DNA from: Cordia subcordata
Lineage: Eukaryota > Streptophyta > Magnoliopsida > Boraginales > Cordiaceae
NCBI GenBank assembly: GCA_028554755.1
Contig: JAPTOF010000028.1
Location: 3,082,501-3,146,500, forward strand
Length of the DNA stretch: 64,000 nt
Direction of reading: 5' to 3'
This document shows positions 46,552 through 57,687 of this stretch, piece by piece. The translations under genes and the position numbers were made by a program. Each line of letters opens with the position of its first letter. Within the stretch, counting starts at the first letter, position 1. The notes under the pieces were generated by a model, which had not been told where the DNA came from, made no database searches, and worked only from the letters and a program-made list of their open reading frames with translations.

Positions 46552-47770
46552 TCAACCTCCATAGATGGGGTCCTGAAGCATCAAAACCTCCACACGAGCC
46601 ATGCTTGGATCATATACATCCTTCAAGCGTTGCCCGTTCACTATCAACTCTCGACCATCCTTCAAATCCTTGATCTTGATCACTCTAGAAAAGTAGGCAA
46701 CCAACACTTCATAGGGACCATCCCATGTTGGAGGGCGAGAATAATTTCTTAAGAATGTGTTTGTCTTCATCATATCCTTATAAAGTCTCCAACTCTACTA
46801 GGTCTAGCTTTTTTTCTCACCCACTCTTGCCAAAACAAAGTTTAAGGCCTTGGTTGCCTAATAAGCTCTATACTTAAGTTTTATCGACAAGTGACAAGCT
46901 TTCTCATAAGCCAATATGCATGGAGACATACTAATGGGACTCTTAAAAGCGGTATGGTAGGCCCAAAAAGCATTTGTCAATCTAATAGACCAATCGCTCT
47001 TATCAGGCCTAACTAGTTTTTCTAAAATGTGCTTAATCTCCTTATTAAACACCTCTACTTGTCCATTAATTTGTGCGTGATAAGAAGTAGCAACCTTATG
47101 GGTAACTGAATATCTCCGTAGCAAGGCCTTTAATGTCCTATGGTGAAAATGCAAACCACCATCACTAATCAAGACCCTAGGGACTCTAATCTGGAGAATT
47201 GTTCTCCTTAATGAACTTAACCACTACCCTATAGTCATTAGCGCATGTGGAAATGGCCTCAACCAATTTGGACACATAGTCTACGACCACTAAAATGTAT
47301 TGGGACCCAAAGGAAGGTGGAAATGGACTCGTGAAATCTATACTCCAAACATCAATAAGCTCACATGGAAGAATAGAGAATAAAGACATCATGTTTCTCT
47401 TAGAGATTGACTCAAGTTGTTGACATCTAATACACCTTTTGCAATGCTCTTAGAAATTCCTAAAGAGAGTGGGAAAAAATAATCCACATTGCAAGACCTT
47501 CGTGGAGGTTTTCTTTTCACAAAAATGCCTTCCATATCCCTCTTCGTGACACATGCTCAACACGCTTTCAAACTCATTCTCGGGCATATACTGATGAATC
47601 ACTTGATCCGCACACACCTTAAAAAGATAGGGATCCTCCCAAAAGAATTGTCTCACTTTCACTAGGAACCTATCTCTCTCTTTTTCTCTCTTTCTCTCTT
47701 TCTCCCAATGGGAGAAAAAATGTTCCATGGCAAGATAATTGACAATGTGAGCAAACCATGGTGTGTGATG
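46552..47770 (-). pseudogene. Element F pol: integrase
   Basis: The minus-strand zinc region (MCHEEGYGRHF) lies near 47540. The catalytic core has SIDFTSPFPPSFGSQYI (first Asp, near 47330), ISDGGLHFHH (second Asp, near 47160) and VEVFNKEIKH (Glu, near 47060), so all three acidic residues are present. Frames break near 47450, 47186 and 46858. The C-terminal domain has lost a stretch: 46773-46790 joins directly to sequence that lies further apart in A and D. It ends VLMLQDPIYGG at about 46552. Confidence 0.85.
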
Positions 47771-48517
47771 AGAGACAACAAACAATTGCTCCTCAGGAAA
47801 GGAATCACGAAAATAGGATAGTCACTAGAAGACTCACTGACAAGACAAAAAATGTGATCTGCTACCAAATTCTCACTACCCTTTTTGTCCCAAATTTCGA
47901 TGTCAAACTCTTGAAAAAGGAGCAACCACTTAATCAAGTGGGGTTTAGACTCTTTCTTGGCCAACAAATACTTCAACACTACATGATCAGTGTAGACAAT
48001 CACTTTAGACCTTAGGATGTATGACATAAACTTATCAAGGGAGAAGACAACTATTAGAAGCTTTTTTTTCCATCATTCTATAATTCTTTTGGTCCTCATC
48101 AAGAGTCTTATTAGCCTAATATGCTACATGGGGCATCCTATCATGCCTTTGACCTAAAATAGCTTTTAACGCATAATCGAATGCATCACACATAATCTCG
48201 AATAAGAGACTATAGTCAGGTGGCTTGATAATTTGAGAGAAAGATAATAAAGATTTAAGCCTATCAAAAGCCTTAACACACTCATCATTGAACTCAAATG
48301 GGACGTCTTGTGCTAAGAGCCTAGACAAGGGTTGTGTAATGTGGCTAAAATCCTTGATAAACCTATGGTAGAATCCTATATGCCCTAAAAAGATCTAACA
48401 TCCTTGACACACTTAGGGATAGGCAACTTCTCAATCAATTCTACCTTAGCTGGGTTAACTTGAATGCCACTGGATGAAACTACATGACCTAAAACTATCC
48501 CCTACTGCACCAAGAAT
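47771..48517 (-). pseudogene. Element F pol: RNase H and C-terminal reverse transcriptase
   Basis: RNase H text includes CDAFDYALKAILGQ (near 48170) and [19 protein letters not shown] (about 47995). The Glu-containing segment between them is degraded near 48060. Upstream is the thumb and connection region of reverse transcriptase (FHGHTTL-type text replaced by stops, SRLLAQDVPFEFNDECVKAFDRLKSLL at about 48320). It stops at solo LTR E (48523). Confidence 0.82.
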
Positions 48518-49791
48518 TGGGATGATATGCCCTTGAAGGTACAAGCCCTAAAAGGTCTCGCAAGTATACGGACCATGCAATAAAGGGGTACTAACGCAGG
48601 TGTCAAACCACAGAGAGGCTGAAAGTGTAATAAAATCCTAAGCTAGTGTATTCTAAAGAAAGCTTAAAAAGAAACCTAAATTAGTCATCTTTTTGTGCTT
48701 TTTGGATTTTAGAGAGCTAGGAGGGAAATAAAGAGACTACACTATGGGTACTAGAAAGGAAAAATAAGAACTAAGCTAATCTAAGGGGATTAAACTTATG
48801 GGAAGGTGATAGAGTGAACGACAATTGTGAACGGGTGACTCTCTAACTCAATGCTATAGGATTCGAGATATTGGCTTACTAAATATGGCTTCTAATACTA
48901 AGCAACTAACTTGTGTCCTAATTACACCCTAGGACTCGGTGAAGGTTTGTCCTTAAACGTGCACACTTAGAGCTACAGTGTGGTTCTTATGTACCTAAGG
49001 CCAAAGGAAGGACTAAAAAGGTACCCAGGTGTCCTAGAATGATCCCACCCTAGTATCTCAACCATTAGCTGGATTTAAAGCTAAGACCTAGGGTTCCTAG
49101 AGTTGACTGAGCCTATCTAGACTCCTATTAGCTGGGTTTAAAGAAAGGGGACTTGATCTAGACTAGTCCTAACTTATGCACCATTATTCTAGGGACACTA
49201 AAGCGGATTGGTATTTAATAGGTGCAATCCTACATGTTCTAAGGCAAGGCATTGTGAATATGACAGCCTATCCATGATATAAACACAAGAAAGTTTGATT
49301 TATGCCATTGGAAATATTTAAGCATTAACATGTAGTAATATTTGAGCATGTATTCACTATAAGACATGTTAACACTCACATAAACATGAATCTAACTAAT
49401 CAACTTCATATTATTCTCAAACACACGCATAGAATGCATATTCAAAGGATTAGAAGTGTTTTATGGTCTGTGGAAAAGGCCCGTATCAATAATTATGATT
49501 TTACGTATGGACAATTCCTCAATATCTTGTTCATTCGCAACAAAATATTTTCTTTGTGCGTCGGTAAAAAAACATGCTTTTTGGGGGAGAGGTACTATTT
49601 CACTAATCGAGTCACAGGTATCTAACAAATTATATACACACCACTCGTTTAGGCATTAAATCAAACACATGGGCATGAATTGAAATAAAGTCATTCATAT
49701 TAAGAACAAAGTATGTATATGTATAAGCCAATCAAATCCTATAACAAAGAATACAAAAATCATCCCATTACACAAGTTTAGTCACCCCAAT

Positions 49792-51665
49792 TGATGTGTT
49801 GTGTTTTTGTGTGTTTTTGCATTGTAATTTACCTATGTTTAAGAAGTATTAAGAGCTCAAAAAGATGCATTGGTGTAGTACTTTTGATAAGAATAGGCTT
49901 AAGCGTGAACAAATGTACATATTGAGTTTAAGAGACAAATTGCTACACTAATTACTTGTTTTCAATGATTTAGGTAAACTTTGGGTTAAGATTGAGGTTG
50001 GGCAATGATAGGTGATAAAGATGGGAGATGTACGAGTCAAAACGAGAAGATCGGAGGCCGAAAAGATAAAGAATGGAGGAAAGAAATTAGCCGGACGACC
50101 AAGAAGAAGGAGCCGGACGACTGGCTAGGTCAACTGGCCACTCCAGAAAGGTGCCAAAAATAGCCGGATGACCACCCAGTCCAGAGAGCATCACCAAAAA
50201 GCTAGTCGAGCTAAAAGAAGAAGTCGGTCGACCGACAGAGCATAAAGAGCTAATATAAAAGCCTGATTTTCAGACTTAAAAGGAGGAGAGCTTTTTGATA
50301 ATTTTTTTAGAGAGGATCTTTACATCCTTCACACACACACACACACTTAACGCTGGTCTTCACCTACAGCACATACACTCTCTCTCACATTTCATCACTT
50401 TGGAGCAAAAGAATAAAGAGGGTTTCAACATTTGGATTCAAGTTTGCTCAAGAGCTTTGTACAAGATTAGCTAGGATGAAAGAGAAGCTTCATAAAATAT
50501 CTTTCATTCTATCTTTTATTATAATTGAGCAGACTTGTATAGGGTGATTTAGCTTATGTAATGGGCTGGCTATATATTCTTATGATATGGGATTAAATGG
50601 CTGAATATATATACATGTTTGATTTTCTTTTTCAATTGGTTATTTTCTCATTCATGTCTAAGTGCTTGATTAAATGCCTAAATAAGTAACATGTGTATAA
50701 ATTGAAGTCTATTTATTACTAAACACATCTAATCCATGCTATAATGATGTCTATGTGTTTATATGTGGATGCTATGAAGTGGGTAATGCTTATATTCATG
50801 TCTATATGTATATTTGCATGCCTAGTAGTGAATATGACTTCAATAACGCATACATGTCAGTTGTTAATTGCTTCTAATGGTGTAATTCGAGTATGACGAT
50901 GTTTGGTAGTCGAATAGGTCCCTTTATTCGTGAACACCTGGGCTTAGAACATGTATGAATGTGTTAATAGGTTAAATCCCGCTATTGTGCCTTTAGAATG
51001 ACGAAGCATAATTTAGGGCTAGCCTAAGCCGAGCCTCTTTTGGCTTTAAATCCAGCCAATTGGTTTCAAGATAGGATTAGTCAACCTTAGCGACACTAAA
51101 TCTTGGCTTTAAATCCAACAAATGATTTAGGTACTAGGGTAGGTTCATTCTAAGTCACCTAGGAAACTAGTTAGTCACTCTTAAGGCCCTAGGTCATAAG
51201 GACCACGCCGTAGCTCTAGGAGGCACTGCCTAGGGATGGACCCGCATCGAGTCCTAGGGGAAATTAAAACACTAATTTAGCAACCTAGTTAAGACCAATC
51301 ACTAAAGTAAGCCATCATTCTTTAATCCCATAGTAATTGAGTATAGAATCACCCATTCATAAGTTGAAGTCACCTTAATTCCTTTCCATTTGTTAGTTCC
51401 TCTAGATTAGCTTGTCCCTCACTTTTCCCAATTCCATAGTTTAGTTTAATTCGTTTTAGTTAGAGCTCCCGACCAGTCAAAAATCCAAAATCCCAAAAAT
51501 AGATAGTTTAGATTTCTTATTTTTAGGCACATTCTAGAGCACACACGTAGAATCCATCTCATAACATAGCCTCCCTGTGGTTCGACACCCGTTCTCGCAC
51601 ACACTACACTGTATCGATCCGTGCGCTTGCGGGTCTTTAGAGCTTGCACTTAAAGACGTATACCA
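49792..51665 (+). repeat. Element D 5' LTR
   Basis: 1874 bp, TGATGTGTTGTG to GTATACCA. The palindrome cluster (50090-50235) lies directly upstream of TATAAAA at 50254-50260. Downstream are CATGTCTATGTGTTT motifs, hairpins at 51040-51059 and near 51104 (second one degraded) and the GC-rich block at about 51183-51262. Confidence 0.95.
50090..50260 (+). promoter_or_regulatory. Element D 5' LTR promoter: palindrome cluster and TATA box
   Basis: Half-sites and palindromes (GCCGGACGACC, GTCGGTCGACCGAC and others) are followed 18 bp later by TATAAAA (50254-50260). Transcription of the element RNA would start a few tens of bases downstream, near the TTTTCAGACTTAAAAGG segment. Confidence 0.65.
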
Positions 51666-51671
51666 AGTTCT

Positions 51672-51689
51672 TAGCGCCATTGCCAGGGA
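51672..51689 (+). promoter_or_regulatory. Element D primer-binding site (tRNA-Asp)
   Basis: TAGCGCCATTGCCAGGGA, 6 nt after the 5' LTR. It differs from the tRNA-Asp complement TGGCGCCGTTGCCGGGGA by three G-to-A changes. Confidence 0.9.
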
Positions 51690-51939
51690 GGCACAGTGAT
51701 TTGCATTCTTTGTTTGTGTGTTTCGGTAATTGCTTGTCTTACTTTTTTACTTTTCTTTTATAGTTTGTTTAGTTTTTGCTTATCTTGTTTAGTGTTCATA
51801 TTATCTTGCTTTAGTTCTTGTTTATCTATTTCAGTTTTTTTCTTAATTTTTAGTAGACTTTCTAGGATTGTGGTTTATTTGCTGTAGTTTTAGGAGTATT
51901 GAAGTTTTCGGGGATTGAAATGGCAGGAGTTAGGATAGT

Positions 51940-53155
51940 TTGTGCGTGCTTGGTAGGAGATCCCTTAGAAATCCCCTAGTTCCTCTTAATCCCGAACCTG
52001 ATAGAATTGCAAGACATTTTAGGAATTTAGGAGATCTTCTTGAGGAGATGGCTGATCCCAATCATCCTCCTAATTCTCCCAATCCCCCAATGAATCCCAT
52101 TCCAACTCATGATCACCTTGGGCATCAAGCCCAAGATCATTTTAGACGAGAGCCCCGTAGATTGGATCCACCCATAGATGAGGAATCTACTCTTACGCAA
52201 TTCTTTCTCCCCGAAGCCTTTGAGCCTAATTTAGCTATCCAAATTTCGGGTTTGGGAGAGACAAACTTCGAGATTAAGCCTAATATGTTGGCCATGCTTC
52301 ACTCCTTCTACGGGAGAAGCAATGAGAGTCCTCTAGATCATATCACTGATTTTGTTCAGATGAGTTCCACTCTCCATGTCCCCAATGTCTCCCAAGAGGT
52401 CATACATCTAAGATTGTTTCCTTTCTGTCTAAAGGACAAGGCTAGGACTTGGTTGCATTCCTTACCTAACGGTTGCATTACTACATGGGCTAAGCTTCAA
52501 TCTAAGTTTTTTCAAAAATTTTATCCCATGGCCAAAACGGCCGACCTTAGGATCGCCATTATGACTTTCTCCCAACATGATCTAGAATCCTTTCATAAGG
52601 CTTGGGAGAGGTTCAAGAATCTTCTTAGACAATGTCCATACCACATGTACGGCAATCATGACCTAATGCAATACTTCTTTCGAGGTTTAAATGAACAAAA
52701 TTAGATGATGGTCAATGCCGCCTCCGGTGGTGGCTTCTATCTTTTGAGACCGACCGAGGCATGGGAGAAAATAGAAATGATGGCTGAAAATTCTTTTCAA
52801 AATGTTGCCATGGAAAGGTCTAGTTAAGGAGGCAACAACAGAAGCGCTAGTGAGGTTGGAGTTTCTTTAGATTTACCTGCTAAGGTTGAGGGTTTGACGA
52901 ATAAGCTAGATCAATTCATTTCTTCGTCCATTTCATCCCAAGGTCATAGAACTAGTTCTATAGGTTCTTCCTCTGCCCCTTTACTTGTTGAAGTTTTTGC
53001 ATTGTGTTCCGAGTCATCTCATGAGACCATAGCTTGCCCTCTAGCATCTCAATTTCCTGAATTCATGAAAAAGCAAGTATGTGGTACTCAAGGTTATTCT
53101 CGTGAGTGCAACCCATACTTGAACACATATAATCCTGGTTGAAGGGACAACCCGA
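51940..53155 (+). pseudogene. Element D gag
   Basis: Collinear with the gag of element A: RRSLRNPLVPLNPEP start, proline-rich linker, then the gag domain with IHLRLFPFCLKDKARTWL, ITTWAKLQSKFFQKFYP and RGLNEQN. A TAG at 52702-52704 replaces a Trp codon that is intact in A. Another stop lies near 52826, and a TGA at 53140-53142 also replaces Trp. The Cys-containing tail (ALCSESSHETIACPLA) is kept. The proline-rich segment continues, with stops, to about 53450 and then breaks off at the internal deletion. Confidence 0.9.
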
Positions 53156-53455
53156 AATTTTCTTGGAGACAAGGACAGCATGAGTCTAGTTCACATCCTC
53201 AGGTTCCACCTTAACAGCGACCTCGTCCTCAATATCCCCTAAGTTTCTATCATCTTAATCAGGCTCGTCTCACTAGTGCTCCTCAACCTCAGGCTTTGCC
53301 TAGTTTCTCTAGTAGCCAACCTCCTAGTAATGACACGATGAAGATAATGCAGTTCATTCAGAACCAATAATAGAAATTGGCAGAAAATAGACAGCAAATG
53401 GCTAGGTTTGAGGTACAGTTAGGACAAATTGCTAGTCAATTGAGCGCAAGTCAAA

Positions 53456-54960
53456 TTGCTAATCATAGCTTCCGATCTTTCTAGTGAGCATAAGCAGCGT
53501 CTCTTAAAGGTCCTTAGGAAGCATAGGAAGGCTATAGGGTGGAAAATTGATGATTTGAGAGGTACAAACCCTTCGGTTTGCATGCACGTATTCACCTTGA
53601 GAATGGAGCCATTTCTTCTAGGGATATGCAAAGCAGGCTAAACCCACACATGAGCGAAGTAGTTAAGAAAAAGATCATTAAGCTTTTAGATGCAGGCATT
53701 ATTTACCCGATCTCCGATAGTAAGTGGGTTAGCCCAGTCCAAGTTGCCCCTAAGAAGTCCGGGATCACGGTTGTTGAAAGTGAGAGAGGAGAGTTTATCC
53801 CTACACATACTCCCATGGGGTAGAGAGTTTGTATTGATTATAGGAAGCTCAACTCCAAAACTAGGAAGGATCATTTACCATTGACTTTTCTAGACCAGAT
53901 CTTATATAGAGTAGCTGGGCATAGTTACTATTGTTTTCTAGATGGCTATTCGGATTATAATCAGATCCCTATATTTCCCGAGCAGCAGGAGAAGACCACA
54001 TTTACTTGTCCTTATGGCACTTTTGCTTATAAGAGAGTGGCCTTCGGTCTTTGTAATGCCCCAGCGACTTTTCAGAGATGTATGATGGCCATTTTTAGTA
54101 ACATGATTGAGAGGCATTTAGAGATTTTAATGGATGATTTCTCAGTCTTTGGAGATAGCTTTGATGAGTGATTGAGTCATCTCTATTTAGTCTTAGACCG
54201 ATGTGTGAAGAAGAATCTAGTGTTGAGTTGGGAGAAATCTCACTTCATAGTTCAACGAGGGATAGTGTTGGGTTATATTGTCTCATCTAGTGGAATCCAA
54301 GTTGACCCGGCTAAGATAGAATTGATTGAGAAGTTGCTTGTCCTGAAGTGTGTCAAGGATGTTAGATCTTTTCTAGGACATGCAGGATTCTACCGTAGAT
54401 TCATTAAGGATTTTAGTCACATTGCACGTCCCTTGTATAGGCTCCTAGCACAAGATGTCCCTTTTGACTTTGATGATGAATGTGTTAGACCTTTCAATAG
54501 GCTTAAATCCTTATTATCTACATCCCTAATTATCCAGCCACCTAACTGTAGTCTCCCATTTGAGGTTATGTGTGATGCATCCGATTATTCGATAGGAGCT
54601 GTTTTAGGTCAAAGAAAGGATAAGTTGCCCCATGTTGTGTACTATGCTAGCAAGACTCTTGATAAAGCCCAAAAGAACTATACCACCACAGAAAAAAAGC
54701 TTCTAGCAATAGTTTTCTCCCTTGACAAGCTTAGGTCATACATCCTAGAATCCAAAGTGATTGTCTACACCGATCATGCGGCATTGAAGTATTTGTTGTC
54801 TAAGAAAGAGTCTAAACCCACTTGATTAGGTGGTTGCTTCTCCTTCAAGAGTTTGACATTGAAATCCGAGACAAGAAGGGTAGAGAAAATTTAGTTACAG
54901 ATCATCTTTCCCGTCTTATAAATGAGTCTTCTAGTGATCCCTTCCCTTTTCGTGATTCGT
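53456..54960 (+). pseudogene. Element D pol: reverse transcriptase and RNase H
   Basis: Begins directly after the deletion junction with SDLSSEHKQRLLKVLRKHRK and HRKAIGWKIDDLRG, so the protease and spacer are gone. Reverse transcriptase: a stop at 53821-53823 replaces Trp after HTPMG, FGLCNAPATFQRC near 54045, and the active site LMDDFSVFGDSFDE near 54130, followed by a TGA at 54169-54171 replacing Cys. RNase H (about 54570-54825) keeps its acidic residues: CDASDYSIGAVLGQ, TTTEKKLLAIV, YTDHAALKYL. A one-base frameshift follows KESKP at about 54822. Confidence 0.9.
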
Positions 54961-56205
54961 TTCCTAATGAGCAATTGTTTGCCGTCTCTCATCACATATC
55001 TTGGTTTGCTCACATAGTTAACTATCTTTCCACAGGGCGATTTCCCTCCCATTGGGAGAAGAGAGAAAAAGATAGGTTCCTAGTACAAGTTAGGCATTTC
55101 TTTTGGGAGGACGAGTTTAAGAATGTTTTAAGCATATGTCATGATGAGGGGTGTGGGGGTCATTTTAATGGGAAGAAAACTGCCGCGAAGGTCTTGCAAT
55201 GTGATTATTTTGGCCCACTCTCTTTAGGGATACCCAAGAGTACTGTAAGAAGTGTTTTAGATGTCAACAATCCAGGTCTATCTCTAGGAGAAACATGATG
55301 CCTTTATCCCCTATTCTTCTTTGTGAGTTGTTTGATGTTTGGGGTATAGATTTCATGGGTCTATTTCCACCTTCCTTTGGGTACCAATACATTTTAGTAG
55401 CCGTTGATTATGTGTCCAAATAGGTTGAAGCAATTCCCACACGCACTAATGACTACTTAAGTTTATTAAGGAGAACATTTTCTCTAGATTTGGAGTCCCT
55501 AGGGTCTTAATTAGTGATAGGGGTTTGGATTTTCACCATAGGACTTTAGAGGCCTTGTTGAGAAGATATTCGGTCACCCATAAGGTAGCCACTCCTTATC
55601 ACCCGCAAACTAATGGACAAGTAAAGGTGTCCAATAGGGAAATCAAGCACATTTAAGAGAAAACGGTTAGGCCCAATAGGTGAGATTGGTCTATTAGGCT
55701 AAATGATGCTTTGTGGGCCTACCGTACTGCCTTTAAGACCTTTATTGGTATGTCTCCGTATAGATTGGTTTATGGTAAAGCTTGTCACTTGGCGGTAGAA
55801 CCAGAGCATAGAGCTTTTTGGGCAATCAAAGCCCTAAATTTTGACTTGGCAAGAGTGGGTGAGAAAAGGAAGCTAGATCTAGTGGAATTGGAAGAGCTTA
55901 GATTCGAGGCGTATGAGAATGCTAAACTTTATAAGGATAGGATGAAGAGAATTCATTATAAACACATTATTAAGAAATCATTCTCTCTTTCCAATAAAGT
56001 TTGGTTGTTTAACTCACGATTGAAACTCTTTCCAGGTAAGCTTAAGACAAGATAGGATGGTCCATATGAGGTGATGGTTACCTATCCTTTCGGAGCAGTC
56101 AAGATTAAAGACTTGAGGGATGGCCGAGAGTTGACGGTGAATGGGCAACGCCCGAAGCATGCATACGATCCGAGCATGGCTTGTGTAGAGGTTTTAATGC
56201 TTTAG
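54961..56205 (+). pseudogene. Element D pol: integrase
   Basis: The zinc region ([18 protein letters not shown]) lies near 55140. Just before it, 57 bp present in A are missing between two GAGGA copies (junction near 55111), an in-frame microhomology deletion. A frameshift follows near 55220. The core has [17 protein letters not shown] (near 55345), then a TAG at 55421-55423 replacing Trp, [10 protein letters not shown] (second Asp kept) and a degraded Glu helix with a stop near 55654. The C-terminal part 55711-56055 is open. It ends at TAG 56203-56205. Confidence 0.88.
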
Positions 56206-57687
56206 GATCCCATCTATGGAAGTTGAAGATGAGTTGGTGTTTGCCCGGCTGACAGCATGGTGGTTAGCGCTACTAGGAGGCAACCTACGTTCAATTTTTG
56301 TAATTTTGCATTTGTTTCACTTTCTTTCCTTTTTATCTTCTTTCTTTTTCTTTCACTCACATCAAAGTGTTGAATCCTGACCCTTTGTCCCATAAGATAC
56401 ACCATTGCTTATTATTGCACATGCCAATGCAAGCATGCATAGGCAATGCTACTAATCTTGTCTTTGCGAGTGCCTGTGAATTATGAGTCGCAGGATTAGT
56501 AGCATGATGATTTATCATTGGCATGGAAAGCTTTGAAGAAAATGCAAGGTTGTATCTATCCTTTCTCTACTTGTTCCCCAAGTTTATATCCTGTCCCCAC
56601 CACCCTTACTTGTTTTGTAACGACAATTTGCTTGTTTTTGTGTTTTGATCTATTTGCTTGAGGACAAGCAAAGTTTAGGTTCAGGGTTGTGGGAGTTTGG
56701 TTTTCTTGTTATATATCTTGCTTAGGGTAGATTGCATTATGCGCTTAAAAATGGTGAAAATTTTTCAGTTTGGTTTTCTTGTTATATATCTCACTTAGGG
56801 TAGATTGCATTATGCGCTTAAAAATGGTGAAAATTTTTCAATTTTGATGCATTTAGTGTCATTTATTTCTTTGTTGATCATTGTGTTGGCTTTTGTGATT
56901 GACTCTATTGATTTATGAAGATGAGAGGCATTGTGGGAAAATGAATAAAGTGGTTTGAAAATTAAGTCTTGGAGGGGATGCCCTTCAAAGTTGTGGGGAG
57001 TGAGAACCTTGAAAGAATAACCCTTGTAGCCACCCCATAGCTTGGTAGGAAAGAGTGTTGGAAAAGGATTGTTGATATGAGTGCCTCTTCCTTGATTGGT
57101 TTTTTTTTATGTGCCTAAGCCTTTCTTTTTCTTTCTTTTTGTGAATACAATGCAAAGCATGAAAAATGCATAAAATTTTGAAAAAGGCCAAAAGGTGCAA
57201 AAATATTTAAAAAAAATTGGAAAAGAGAAAAAGCCAAAGGCATCAAAAAGTTAGTGAATAAGTGCATAAGTGACACATTGTCAACTTAGCACAAGTCATC
57301 ATCTTTGTAGATATGTGAATAAGGCTTTTTATAAGTCATTGTGTTTGTATATTCTCTCTTCTTGTCCTTGAGGCTTGGTGCATGTTGGGGAGGCCGTCTT
57401 AGTTAAGAGAGCAAGAAATATCAACATCTCGAGTGCGTGAGTTAGAATCCTAGGCTTGTGGTGGATTGGCTACTTGGGAAATTCCCACGAGGAATGAGAC
57501 CCCTTATGAGTAGAGGGAGGATCCAAAGAGATTTGGATATCTTTCCACAATAGGAATGCCCCCTTCATGTTTCTTAGACTAACCTTGATAGGTAATCAAT
57601 CCTTTAGGCAATCCATTGTATCAGCTATAGAAATAAATTTAAGATTGGGCTTGCTTGAGGACAAGCAAGGAGAAGGTTTAGGGGTGA
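56206..57687 (+). other. Element D 3' noncoding region with two hairpin-polypurine units
   Basis: No gene. An internal hairpin TTTGCTTG-AGGA-CAAGCAAA (56653-56672) is followed by a purine-rich tract. The LTR-adjacent hairpin CTTGCTTG-AGGA-CAAGCAAG (57650-57669) is followed by polypurine tract AAGGTTTAGGGGTGA (57673-57687). Between them lies a 73-bp tandem duplication and a homopolymer-rich stretch. Confidence 0.85.
56694..56839. repeat. 73-bp tandem duplication in element D
   Basis: Two adjacent copies starting AGTTTGGTTTTCTTGTTATA (56694 and 56767), almost identical. Element A has a single copy at the same place. Confidence 0.9.
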
